From the NCBI RefSeq assembly GCF_001552135.1, contig NZ_BCQP01000029.1, positions 62,001 through 126,000 on the forward strand: a stretch of DNA of 64,000 nt, written 5' to 3'. A program made the position numbers and the translations under genes. Of this stretch, positions 16,535 through 24,665 are shown piece after piece; the stretch's first letter is position 1, and every line of letters begins with the position of its first letter. The DNA comes from Actinomadura chibensis NBRC 106107 (GTDB lineage Bacteria > Actinomycetota > Actinomycetes > Streptosporangiales > Streptosporangiaceae). A model generated the notes under the pieces. The model saw nothing but the letters and a program-made list of their open reading frames with translations, made no database searches and was not told the DNA's origin.

Positions 16535-17752
16535 TCAGGGCCTCCGGGTGGATTGGACGGCCAGCAAGGTCAGCGCGGTCAGGACGGCGCCGAACCACAG
16601 GACGGCCTTCGCGGACGCGCCGTTCACCACGAGACCGCCGAACAGGGCGCCGAGCGCGATGGCCAGGTTGAACACGACCGTGTTGAGGGCCGTCGCGGGC
16701 TCGGCGCGGTCGGGCGCGGCCTTGAGGATCCACATCTGGACGCCGACCGGGACGCCGCCGAAGGACAGCCCCCACAGGACCAGGAGGGCGGTCCCGGTGA
16801 CGGCGGTCGCGCCGAGCAGCGGGAACAGCGCCAGCACGGTGGTGAGCAGCGCGCCGACCACGGCGACGGTGGCGCGGACGTCGCGTCCGGCGGCGGCCCC
16901 GGCGACGAACGTCCCGACGATCCCGGCCGCGCCGAACACGAGCAGCAGCGGACCGATCAGGTCCTCGTCGATGCCGGAGATGTCCCGAAGGACGGGGCTG
17001 ACGAACGTGTACGCCGCCATATGCCCGCTGACCAGCAGGAACGTCGCCATCGTGGCGGTGCGGACGACCCGGTCGCGAAACAGCGAGAGCAGCGCGCCGA
17101 GCCGGATGGAGCCGGTGGCGGGGATGCCGGGCAGCAGCACGAACAGGGCGGCGACGGCCAGCAGCCCCAGCCCGGCCAGGGTGAGGAACGCGACGCGCCA
17201 GTCGGTGAGCCCGCCGATCAGCGTCCCGGCCGGGACGCCGAGGACGTTCGCGGCGGTCGCCCCGCCGAAGGCGATCGACGTGGCGCGCGGCACGCGGCTC
17301 TCCGGGACGAGCCGGACGGCGATCCCCGCCGCCAGCGCCCAGAACCCGCCGATGCTGACCCCGACCAGGAAGCGCGACGCCAGCAAGACCGGAAAGTTGG
17401 GTGCCGCGAACGACAGCGCGTTCGCCACCACCATCAGGCCGATCAGCGCGAGCAGCACGGTGCGGCGGTCCGCCCGGCCGATCACGACCGGGACGAGCAG
17501 CGCCCCGGCGGACGCCACCAGTCCCGGCACGGTGACCATCAGGCCGGCGGTGCCCTCGGACACGCCGAGGTCGCCGCCGACGGACGTCAGCAGGCCCACG
17601 GGCAGTTGCTCGGCCGTGACGACGAGGAACGTCCCGACCGCGACCGCCACCACGGCCAGCCACCGCCTGCGCGGTACCCGGTCGGCGGCGGCCACCGCGA
17701 CGGGCGCGGGGGATTCGGTGTGGTTCACCGGTCTCAACTCCGAAGTCACCAT
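16535..17752 (-). CDS. MFS transporter, DHA1 family (drug/sugar efflux type)
   Basis: The roughly 405-residue protein has twelve predicted membrane helices, an early TAEQLPVGLLTSVGGDLGVS segment and the GRADRRTV loop between helices 2 and 3 typical of major facilitator exporters. It probably exports a small toxic compound by proton antiport. ATG 17752 is preferred over an in-frame TTG four codons earlier. Its upstream region contains repeated AACGTT operators, so a MarR- or HxlR-like regulator encoded elsewhere is likely. Confidence 0.88.
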   Translation of the reverse strand: MVTSELRPVNHTESPAPVAVAAADRVPRRRWLAVVAVAVGTFLVVTAEQLPVGLLTSVGGDLGVSEGTAGLMVTVPGLVASAGALLVPVVIGRADRRTVLLALIGLMVVANALSFAAPNFPVLLASRFLVGVSIGGFWALAAGIAVRLVPESRVPRATSIAFGGATAANVLGVPAGTLIGGLTDWRVAFLTLAGLGLLAVAALFVLLPGIPATGSIRLGALLSLFRDRVVRTATMATFLLVSGHMAAYTFVSPVLRDISGIDEDLIGPLLLVFGAAGIVGTFVAGAAAGRDVRATVAVVGALLTTVLALFPLLGATAVTGTALLVLWGLSFGGVPVGVQMWILKAAPDRAEPATALNTVVFNLAIALGALFGGLVVNGASAKAVLWFGAVLTALTLLAVQSTRRP

Positions 17753-17757
17753 TGACA

Positions 17758-17818
17758 ATCTCAACGTTAAGAGACTGCGTCATGGCAGCGCCAACGTCAA
17801 GTAGGTGAACGTTGAGAT
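17758..17818. promoter_or_regulatory. Repeated AACGTT operator upstream of the MFS gene
   Basis: ATCTCAACGTT (17758-17768) and its exact inverse AACGTTGAGAT (17808-17818) flank a third, weaker copy CAACGTCAAG (17792-17801). The first arm ends 6 nt before the MFS ATG. Such arrays are typical of winged-helix repressors; none is encoded nearby. Confidence 0.5.
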
Positions 17819-17849
17819 ACCCCTCACGCCCGCCGCCCGCCCGGCGGGG

Positions 17850-18878
17850 TCAGAACGCCTCGTCGAGGGCGACGGCGCCCTCCACGCCGATCTGGTAGGC
17901 GGAGACGCGGCGCTCGAAGAAGTTGGACAACTCCTGGACGTCCTGCAGCTCCATGAACGCGAACGGGTTCGGCGTCCCGTACCGGACGGGCAGGCCGAGC
18001 CGCGCGAGCCGCTGGTCCGCGACGTACTCCAGGTAGGCGCGCATGTCGTCGGCGCTCATCCCCGGCAGGCCGCCCCCGTCGCCGCACAGGTCGCGGGCGA
18101 AGTCGAGTTCCGCCCGCACCGCCTCTTCGAGCATCGTCGTCACTTGCTCGGTCATGGCGGCGTCGAACAGTTCGGGTTCCTCCGTCCGGACGGTGTCGAC
18201 CACGGAGAAAGCGAATTCCATGTGCATTGATTCGTCCCGGAACACCCAATTGGTTCCGGACGCGAGGCCGTTCAGCAATCCACGCGACCGCAGCCAGTAC
18301 ACATAGGCGAACGCGCCATAGAAGAACAGCCCCTCGATGCACGCCGCGAAGCAGATCAGGTTCAGCAGGAACGCGCGGCGGTCGGCGGCGGTGCGCAGTT
18401 CGTCCAGGGAACCGAGTGAGTCGATCCAGCGGAAGCAGAACTCCGCCTTGGCCCGGATCGACGGGATGTGCTCGATGGCCGCGAACGCCTTGGCCCGCTC
18501 GTCCTGGTCGGGCAGGTAGGTGTCGAGAAGGGTCAGATAGAACTGGACGTGGACGGCCTCCTCGAAGAGCTGCCGGGAAAGGTAGAGGCGCGCCTCGGGC
18601 GCGTTCACGTGCTTGTAGAGGTTCAGCACCAGATTGTTCGCGACGATCGAGTCGCCGGTGGCGAAGAACGCGACGAGCCGGTTGACCAGGTGCAGTTCGG
18701 CGGGCGTGAGCCGCGCGAGGTCGGCCATGTCGGACGCGAGGTCGACCTCCTCCACCGTCCACGTGTTGCGAATGGCGGCGCGGTAGCGCTCGTAGAAATC
18801 GGGATAGCGCATGGGACGCAGCGTCAGGTCCATGCCGGGGTCGAGCAGCATGCCGTGCCTTCCGTTCCGTTCGCTCAC
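17850..18878 (-). CDS. nrdB: Class Ia-type ribonucleotide reductase, small (radical) subunit
   Basis: The R2 protein of about 342 residues (333 if ATG 18851 is used) has di-iron ligands: Asp in FATGDSIVANN, ExxH in QLFEEAVHVQFYLTLL, and later Glu and ExxH residues near WVFRDESMHMEF. A Tyr lies four residues after the first ligand His (HVQFY), the position of the stable tyrosyl radical, so it looks like an ordinary Tyr-radical enzyme. With NrdA it makes deoxyribonucleotides. GTG 18878 overlaps the nrdA stop by GTGA; ATG 18851 has GGAAGG upstream. The pair is under the cobalamin riboswitch upstream of nrdA. Confidence 0.92.
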   Translation of the reverse strand: MSERNGRHGMLLDPGMDLTLRPMRYPDFYERYRAAIRNTWTVEEVDLASDMADLARLTPAELHLVNRLVAFFATGDSIVANNLVLNLYKHVNAPEARLYLSRQLFEEAVHVQFYLTLLDTYLPDQDERAKAFAAIEHIPSIRAKAEFCFRWIDSLGSLDELRTAADRRAFLLNLICFAACIEGLFFYGAFAYVYWLRSRGLLNGLASGTNWVFRDESMHMEFAFSVVDTVRTEEPELFDAAMTEQVTTMLEEAVRAELDFARDLCGDGGGLPGMSADDMRAYLEYVADQRLARLGLPVRYGTPNPFAFMELQDVQELSNFFERRVSAYQIGVEGAVALDEAF

Positions 18879-21214
18879 TGGCACGCCTCGCAGGTCTCGG
18901 GGTTCTCCAGCGAGCACACGTCGCCGCTCGTCTGGAGCGCGGCCGTCTGGAGCACGGTCGTCTGCGCGATCCGGGTCGCGGGGCGCGAGCGCAGGTAGTA
19001 GGTCGTCTTGAGGCCGCTGCGCCAGGCGTAGGCGTACATCGAGGAGAGCTTCCCGATCGTCGGCGTCTCCATGAAGAGGTTCAGCGACTGCGACTGGTCG
19101 ATGTACGGTGTGCGCGCGGCGGCGAGGTCGATGAGCGCCTTCTGCGGCAGTTCCCAGGCCGTCCGGTACAGGGTGCGCATTTCCTCGGGAAGGCCGACGA
19201 GCCCCTGGACGGAGCCGTTCGCCTTCTTGATCGCCTCGCGGACGGCCGGAGTCCACAGCCCGAGAGATTTGAGGTCGTCCACCAGATAGGCGTTGATCTG
19301 CAGGAACTCGCCGGACAGCGTCTCCCGCTTGAACAGGTTGGACACCGGCGGCTCGATGCATTCGTAGCAGCCCGCGATGGACGCGATCGTCGCGGTCGGC
19401 GCGATGGCGATCAGCAGCGAATTGCGCAGCCCGACCTCGGCGACCCGGGCGCGGAGCCGCTCCCATTCGCCGGGACGTTCCGGAGCCGCGTCCGGGAAAT
19501 GGTCGAGATGGAGGAATCCGCGGGCGGTGCGCGTCTGCTCGTACGCGGGCAGTGGGCCGTTCGCGGCGGCCAGGTCGGCGGACGCGCCATAGGCGGCCAG
19601 CGCGATCTCCTCCGCGATGCGCGTCGACAATTCCCGCGCCTCGTCGGAGTCGAAGGGAAGGCGGAGCGTGAAGAACACGTCCGCGAGGCCCATCACGCCG
19701 AGCCCGACCGGGCGCCATTTCCGGTTCGCCGCCTCCGCCTCGGGCGTCGGGTAGAAGCCGCGGTCGATCGTCCGGTCCAGGAAGCGGACGGCGGTGCGGA
19801 CGGTCGCGCGCAGCCGCTCCCAGTCGACCCCGGACGGCGTGACGTGCGCGGCCAGGTTCACCGACCCGAGGTTGCACACGGCCGCCTCGCCGTCGCCCGT
19901 CACCTCCAGGATCTCCGTGCACAGGTTCGACAGGTGGACGACCCCGCCCCCGGCGGTCTGGTTGCAGGCGCGGTTGGCGGCGTCCTTGAACGTCATCCAG
20001 CCGTTTCCGGTCTCGGCGAGCGTCCGCATCATGCGCCCGTACAGCTTGCGGGCCGGGACCTGGCGGACGAACCGCCCCGCCCGCTCCGCCGCCCGGTACG
20101 CCTCGTCGAACTCCGCGCCCCACAGGTCGGTCAGCTCGGGGACCTCCTTCGGGTCGAACAGCGACCACGTCCCGTCGGCCTCGACGCGGCGCATGAACTC
20201 GTCCGGGATCCAGTTGGCGAGGTTGAGGTTGTGGGCGCGGCGCGCGTCCTCGCCCGTGTTGTCGCGCAGTTCCAGGAACTCCTCGACGTCGGCGTGCCAC
20301 GGCTCCAGGTAGACGCAGGCCGCGCCCTTGCGGCGGCCGCCCTGGTTGACGGCGGCGACGGACGAGTCGAGCGTCCGCAGCCACGGGACGATCCCGTTCG
20401 AGTGCCCGTTCGTCCCGCGGATCAGCGAGCCCCGCGACCGGATCCGCGTCCACGAGATCCCGATGCCGCCCGCGTACTTGCTGAGCCGCGCGACCTGCCC
20501 GTACCGCTCGTAGATCGACTCCAGCTCGTCGCGCGGCGAGTCCAGCAGGAAGCAGGACGAGAGCTGCGGACGCCGCGCCGCCGCGTTGAACAGCGTCGGC
20601 GAGCTGGGCAGATACGACAGCGTACTGAGCAGCCCGTACAGCTCGGCCGCCTCCGCCACCCCGCCCGCGCCGTCCGCCACACCGCCCGCGCCGTCCGTGC
20701 CGCCGGTTTCGTCCGGGTGGGCGAGGCCGCAGGCGACGCGCAGGAGGAAGTGCTGCGGACGCTCCAGGACGAGCCGCGACCGCGGATGCCGGAGCAGGTA
20801 CCGGTCGTAGAGGGTGCGCAGCCCGAAGTACTCGAAGCGCTCGTCGGCGGACTCGTCGATCAGGGCGTTCAGCGCCGCCGCGTGCGCGGCGACGAACGCG
20901 GCCGGGGCGTCGGCCAGCAGGCCTTCCCGGTGCGCGGCGGCCACCGACTCGGCGAACGTGCCGACCCCGGCGGCCGCGGCCTCGGCCCGGATCCGGTTGC
21001 CGAGCAGCCGTGCGGCGACCTTGGAGTACCCCGGTTCGGCCGGGACGAGCGCGCTCGCCTCGCCGATCGCGAGCTCCCGCAGCGCGGCGGTGTCGAGCGC
21101 GTCCCCCGAGCGGACGAGCAGCCGTCCCGCGTCCACCCCCGGTATGCCGTCGCAGGCCGCCTCGACCTCGGCGGCGATCTCCGCCGCCGGCGGCGCGGCC
21201 AGAGCCTGTGTCAC
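18875..21214 (-). CDS. nrdA: Ribonucleotide reductase, large catalytic subunit, class Ia type
   Basis: The 779-residue protein carries the catalytic Cys segments SCFLLDSPRDEL, NLCTEI and VCNLGSVNLA, and a C-terminal redox pair ETCEACQ that shuttles electrons from thioredoxin or glutaredoxin. It reduces ribonucleotides with the NrdB radical. The GTG 21214 start follows GGGGAGACGCAC. A Gly/Asp-rich linker near residue 190 may be an insertion. Its cobalamin riboswitch implies that the genome also has a B12-dependent class II enzyme (NrdJ), with this pair used when B12 is short, as in Streptomyces nrdABS. Confidence 0.93.
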   Translation of the reverse strand: MTQALAAPPAAEIAAEVEAACDGIPGVDAGRLLVRSGDALDTAALRELAIGEASALVPAEPGYSKVAARLLGNRIRAEAAAAGVGTFAESVAAAHREGLLADAPAAFVAAHAAALNALIDESADERFEYFGLRTLYDRYLLRHPRSRLVLERPQHFLLRVACGLAHPDETGGTDGAGGVADGAGGVAEAAELYGLLSTLSYLPSSPTLFNAAARRPQLSSCFLLDSPRDELESIYERYGQVARLSKYAGGIGISWTRIRSRGSLIRGTNGHSNGIVPWLRTLDSSVAAVNQGGRRKGAACVYLEPWHADVEEFLELRDNTGEDARRAHNLNLANWIPDEFMRRVEADGTWSLFDPKEVPELTDLWGAEFDEAYRAAERAGRFVRQVPARKLYGRMMRTLAETGNGWMTFKDAANRACNQTAGGGVVHLSNLCTEILEVTGDGEAAVCNLGSVNLAAHVTPSGVDWERLRATVRTAVRFLDRTIDRGFYPTPEAEAANRKWRPVGLGVMGLADVFFTLRLPFDSDEARELSTRIAEEIALAAYGASADLAAANGPLPAYEQTRTARGFLHLDHFPDAAPERPGEWERLRARVAEVGLRNSLLIAIAPTATIASIAGCYECIEPPVSNLFKRETLSGEFLQINAYLVDDLKSLGLWTPAVREAIKKANGSVQGLVGLPEEMRTLYRTAWELPQKALIDLAAARTPYIDQSQSLNLFMETPTIGKLSSMYAYAWRSGLKTTYYLRSRPATRIAQTTVLQTAALQTSGDVCSLENPETCEACQ

Positions 21215-21401
21215 GTGCGTCTCCCCTCGCGAGCCGCCTCGCGGAGGGCATGCGAACGGCACGCGACGGCATGCCGCGCTCCGCCCCCCGGCCCACCCGC
21301 GAGACCTGGACGTGTCAGATCTGAGGGACGACCCCCAGACCCCTGAAGAGGTCGGTCAGGCGAACCCCGCCACGGCGCGGCCGCCCGGCCTCCTCACGCG
21401 C

Positions 21402-21612
21402 TGGCAGGTCTTCGGACTCGCGGGCACGGCGCCGCTCCGGAGATCCGGAGGAGGGCGCGTCCTACTGGCCGTCGCTTCCCGGGCCGTACGGCCCAGTGCG
21501 TATGACGGCGGTCGTTCCCGCTCACCGCTGCGGGGCAGTCCCGGACTCGCACCGGGTTCCCTCTCACGTCGCCCCCGCCTGGACGGCGGGGGCGAACCAG
21601 CACGGGACTGAA
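21402..21612 (-). ncRNA. Cobalamin riboswitch upstream of nrdAB
   Basis: The minus strand carries the cobalamin-element core: AACCCGGTGCGAGTCCGGGA, then CTGCCCCGCAGCGG, GGAACGACCGCC, GGGAAGCGACGG and a terminal GCGAGTCCGAAGACCTGCC. Edges are approximate. It lies about 190 nt upstream of the nrdA start and predicts repression by adenosylcobalamin. The metE riboswitch at 53640 shares the stretch GTCATACGCACTGGGCC. Confidence 0.92.
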
Positions 21613-21712
21613 CCCTACATCTAGTTGAGGATCTTTGCGCAACCCCAATATGTTGGGCGCGTCGAGATTGATCACGGGGGTAGGGTGCACAGCCGGGGGA
21701 GGGGGTGGGACG

Positions 21713-22423
21713 ATGGTCAACGCCATGTCCCCGCGTCCCCCGCACCCGGGCTTCCGAACCGCGCGCGCGGTGGTGTTCGCCACCGTGTGCGTCGTGCTGG
21801 CGACCAGCGGGCACGTCCTCGCGTCGGGGGCGCCCGTCCCGGTGTGGACGGCGGGCGCCGGATTCTGCGCGGTGCTCGGCGTGACGCTCATGCTCGCGGG
21901 CCACGAGCGCTCGCTGCCGACGATCCTCGGCGGGCTCCTCGGCGGGCAGTTCGCGCTGCACACGCTGTTCACGGCCGCGACGACCGCCGCCGGACCCGTC
22001 CAGCGGAGCGCGGCCGTCCCGCACGACCCCGCCATGCACGGCCCCGGGGCGTACGACCCCGTCACGCCCGGGTCGGCCCTGCACGCGACCGGCGCGGACG
22101 TGCTCACGCCGGTCGCGCACGGCTCCGGCGGGATCGCGATGACGCTCGCGCACACCATCGCCGCGCTGGCCGCCGCCTGGTGGCTGCGGCGCGGTGAGCG
22201 GGCGGCCTGGGCGCTGGCGCGGCGGGTGGCCGGGGCGGCGGACCGGCCGATCCGGCTGCTGCTCGCGCTCCTCGCCGTCGCCGCCCGGCCCGCGGCCGGG
22301 CCACCGCGCGCCGCCCGCGCCGTCCCGGCGGCGGACGCGGCCCCGGCGGTCGGGCGCGTGCTGCGGCACCAGGTCGTCCGGCGGGGTCCACCGCCGCGTT
22401 CGAGGGCGCTCGCCGTCCGCTAG
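21713..22423 (+). CDS. Membrane protein of the YcnI/CopC copper locus
   Basis: The 236-residue protein begins at ATG 21713 after GGGAGGGGGTGGGACG. It has an N-terminal helix (VVFATVCVVLATSGHVLA), two more hydrophobic segments, a His/Met-containing loop (HDPAMHGPG, HATGAD, VAHGSGG) that could bind copper, and one helix (IAALAAAWWL) before a basic, Pro/Ala-rich cytoplasmic tail. It lies just upstream of ycnI and copC genes on the same strand, so a copper-handling role is inferred from context. I do not recognise a named family. Confidence 0.65.
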   Translation: MVNAMSPRPPHPGFRTARAVVFATVCVVLATSGHVLASGAPVPVWTAGAGFCAVLGVTLMLAGHERSLPTILGGLLGGQFALHTLFTAATTAAGPVQRSAAVPHDPAMHGPGAYDPVTPGSALHATGADVLTPVAHGSGGIAMTLAHTIAALAAAWWLRRGERAAWALARRVAGAADRPIRLLLALLAVAARPAAGPPRAARAVPAADAAPAVGRVLRHQVVRRGPPPRSRALAVR

Positions 22424-22508
22424 GCGGACGAATCGAGCGCCGTACGTCACCGGGCGCCGACCGACCGGCGTTTCCGGATTTTCCGTACGACTCGAACGGA
22501 GTTCCGTC

Positions 22509-23222
22509 ATGGCCTTCCTTCCGCATGCCCCGCGCCGGATCGGCGCGGTCGCCGCGCTGTCCGCCGCGTCCGTGCTCGGCCTCGCGTCCGCCGCGTCCGG
22601 GCACGTCACCGCCAATCCGAAGACCGCCGAGAAGGGCTCGTACACCAAGGTCTCGTTCCGGGTGCCGAACGAGCGCGACGACGCGTCCACGACGAAGCTC
22701 GTGGTGAATCTGCCCGCCGACCATCCGCTGTCGTCGGTGTCGGTCCGCCCGACGCCCGGCTGGACGGCGAAGGTCGAGAAGGCGAAGCTGCCGCAGCCGA
22801 TCAAGACCGAGGGCGGCGAGCTGACCGAGGCCGTCAGCAGGATCACCTGGTCCGGCGGGAAGATCGAGCCCGGGCAGTTCCAGGAGTTCGACGTCTCGCT
22901 GGGCCCGCTGCCCACCGACACCGACCAGCTCCTGTTCAAGACCGACCAGACGTACTCCAACGGCGAGGTCGTCAAGTGGGAGGAGAACCCGGGCGAGGGC
23001 GCGAACGAGCCCGAGCACCCGGCGCCCGCGCTGAAACTCGTCCCGAAGCAGGAGGCGGCGACCACCGCGCAGGCCGGGCTGACCGCGCAGGTCAAGCCGC
23101 GGGCCGACGTCGAGTCCGACGACGGGACGGCCCGCCTGCTCGGCGGCGTCGGCATCGGCGTCGGCGCGCTCGGCCTCCTCGCCGGTACCTTCGGCCTCAC
23201 CCGCACCCGGAGCAGGTCGTGA
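22509..23222 (+). CDS. YcnI-type copper-binding protein (DUF1775), secreted and membrane anchored
   Basis: The 237-residue protein has a signal peptide (VAALSAASVLGLASAASG) followed directly by His in HVTANPKTAEKGSY, the N-terminal His that binds copper in YcnI. A Trp-containing core (PTPGWTAKVEKAKLPQP, ITWSGGKIEPGQF) and a C-terminal helix (LLGGVGIGVGALGLLAGTF) complete the family layout. It probably works at the outer face of the membrane in copper uptake or delivery. Its stop overlaps the GTG of copC (GTGA), so the two are translated together. Confidence 0.9.
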   Translation: MAFLPHAPRRIGAVAALSAASVLGLASAASGHVTANPKTAEKGSYTKVSFRVPNERDDASTTKLVVNLPADHPLSSVSVRPTPGWTAKVEKAKLPQPIKTEGGELTEAVSRITWSGGKIEPGQFQEFDVSLGPLPTDTDQLLFKTDQTYSNGEVVKWEENPGEGANEPEHPAPALKLVPKQEAATTAQAGLTAQVKPRADVESDDGTARLLGGVGIGVGALGLLAGTFGLTRTRSRS

Positions 23223-23776
23223 CCCGGCCGGTCGCGCGGGCGGGGGCGGGCGCGCTCGCGGTCGGGGCGGTGCTCGCGCTGTCGGCGGCGCCCGCGTCCG
23301 CGCACACCGCGCTGACCGGCGCCACTCCGGCGAAGAACGCGTCGGTGGGGGCGCCGGCGCAGGTCGTCCTGGAGTACTCCGAGACGGTGCGGCTGCCGCG
23401 GGTGATCCTGTCGGACGCGTCCGGCGGGCAGCACCAGTCGGGCTCGGCGCGGGCCGTCGACAACAAGGTCACCCAGGCGATCAATGGGACATTGCCGAAC
23501 GGCAAGTACACGGTCGCCTGGCGGGTCGTGTCGGCGGACGGGCACCCGGTCTCGGGGACCTACACGTTCACCGTGAAGGGGTCGTCGGCGAGCGCCACGC
23601 CGCCCTCGCCCTCGCAGGCGCAGGCCGCGCCGTCGCAGGCCGGGGCGGTGAAGTCGGCGGACGACTCGGGCGGCGGCTCGTCCGGCTGGCTGTGGATCGG
23701 GCTGATCGCGGCCGTCGTCGCGGCGGCGGCCGGGGCGGTCGCGCTGTTCCGGCGCTCGTCGGCCGCCAAGGATTGA
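23219..23776 (+). CDS. CopC-domain copper resistance/transport protein
   Basis: The 185-residue protein has a signal peptide ending in SASA before His (HTALTGATPAKNASVG), the copper-binding N-terminal His of CopC. SADGHPVSGTYTFTV carries another His of the site. After a Ser/Pro/Gln-rich linker there is one membrane helix (WIGLIAAVVAAAAGAVALF) and a short basic tail. CopC proteins bind Cu(II) outside the membrane. The GTG start overlaps ycnI, and a long hairpin follows the stop. Confidence 0.9.
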   Translation: MTRPVARAGAGALAVGAVLALSAAPASAHTALTGATPAKNASVGAPAQVVLEYSETVRLPRVILSDASGGQHQSGSARAVDNKVTQAINGTLPNGKYTVAWRVVSADGHPVSGTYTFTVKGSSASATPPSPSQAQAAPSQAGAVKSADDSGGGSSGWLWIGLIAAVVAAAAGAVALFRRSSAAKD

Positions 23777-23787
23777 TCGTCCCGCTT

Positions 23788-23828
23788 CCGGTCGGGTGAT
23801 TACAGGATTACTGTGATTACCCGACCGG
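23788..23828. terminator. 18-bp hairpin between copC and the haemoglobin fusion gene; may double as operator
   Basis: CCGGTCGGGTGATTACAG and CTGTGATTACCCGACCGG flank the 5-nt loop GATTA. As RNA all 18 pairs form, with two G-U pairs. GATTAC occurs three times (23798, 23806, 23815). It lies 11 nt after copC, so it can end that operon; it also ends 18 nt before the next ATG, leaving no room for a separate promoter downstream, so it may be an operator as well. Confidence 0.55.
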
Positions 23829-23846
23829 TCGCATTCTGGGGGGCAC

Positions 23847-24608
23847 ATGATCGTCGAGTACATCCGCTACCGCATCGACCCGGCCGAGGCCGGGGAGTTC
23901 GAGGAGGCGTACACGCGGGCGTCCGCGTCCCTCGCCGCCGCGCCCCAATGCGTGGACTACGAGCTGTCCCGGTGCGTGGACGAGCCCGAATGCTACGTCC
24001 TGCGCATCGGCTGGACGTCCGCCGACGACCACATGAAGGGCTTCCGCGGCGGCGAGCACTTCCCCGCCTTCTTCGCGGAGATCAAGCCGTACGTTCAGCG
24101 GATCGAGGAGATGCGGCACTACGAGCGGACGCCGGTGCGGGGCGCGGGCGGGACCGTCCCGACGATGTACGCGTGGGCGGGCGGCGCCGACGCGCTGGCA
24201 CGGCTCACGGAGGTCTTCTACACGAACGTCCTGAAGGACGACCTGCTCAGGCCCCTCTTCGAGCACATGGCGCCGGACCATCCGAAGTGGGTCGCGATCT
24301 GGCTCGGCGAGGTGTTCGGCGGGCCCGAGCGCTACAGCGGGGAGCGCGGCGGCTACCACCACATGGTCCGGCAGCACCTCGGCAAGGCGATCACCGAGGC
24401 GCAGCGGCGCCGCTGGGTTGCGCTGCTCATGGACGCGGCGGACGAGGTCGGCCTCCCGGACGACCCCGAGTTCCGCGCCGCGTTCGCGTCCTACATCGAG
24501 TGGGGGACGCGCATCGCCCTCGCCAACTCCCAGCCGGACGCGAAACCGCCCCTGGAGGCCCCCATGCCGCACTGGAGCTGGGGCGTCGCTCCGCCCTACA
24601 CCGGTTGA
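23847..24608 (+). CDS. ABM (antibiotic biosynthesis monooxygenase)-truncated haemoglobin fusion
   Basis: In this 253-residue protein the N-terminal 95 residues (MIVEYIRYRIDPAEAGEFEE) form a dimeric alpha-beta ABM domain. The rest is a group II truncated haemoglobin: LTEVFYTNVLKDDLL, FEHMAPDHPKWVAIWLGEVF, the proximal-His region YHHMVRQHLGKAIT, and RWVALLMDAADEVGL. The same fusion is known from Streptomyces avermitilis; its physiological reaction is not settled (peroxidase, NO or quinone chemistry have been suggested). SD GGGGGGCAC precedes the ATG. Its stop overlaps the -35 of the next gene. Confidence 0.92.
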   Translation: MIVEYIRYRIDPAEAGEFEEAYTRASASLAAAPQCVDYELSRCVDEPECYVLRIGWTSADDHMKGFRGGEHFPAFFAEIKPYVQRIEEMRHYERTPVRGAGGTVPTMYAWAGGADALARLTEVFYTNVLKDDLLRPLFEHMAPDHPKWVAIWLGEVFGGPERYSGERGGYHHMVRQHLGKAITEAQRRRWVALLMDAADEVGLPDDPEFRAAFASYIEWGTRIALANSQPDAKPPLEAPMPHWSWGVAPPYTG

Positions 24609-24647
24609 CAAAAAACGCTAGCTGACTAACACTTCCTATCGCGATAG
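24605..24647 (+). promoter_or_regulatory. Promoter with TetR-type palindromic operator for the mmpL gene
   Basis: TTGACA (24605-24610), a 16-nt spacer and TAACAC (24627-24632) make a good housekeeping promoter. Four bases on, the perfect palindrome CTATCGCGATAG (24636-24647) covers the expected transcription start. The TetR gene at 26763 in the same operon is the likely repressor. Confidence 0.65.
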
Positions 24648-24665
24648 CGAAAGGGAGTGTGTGTC

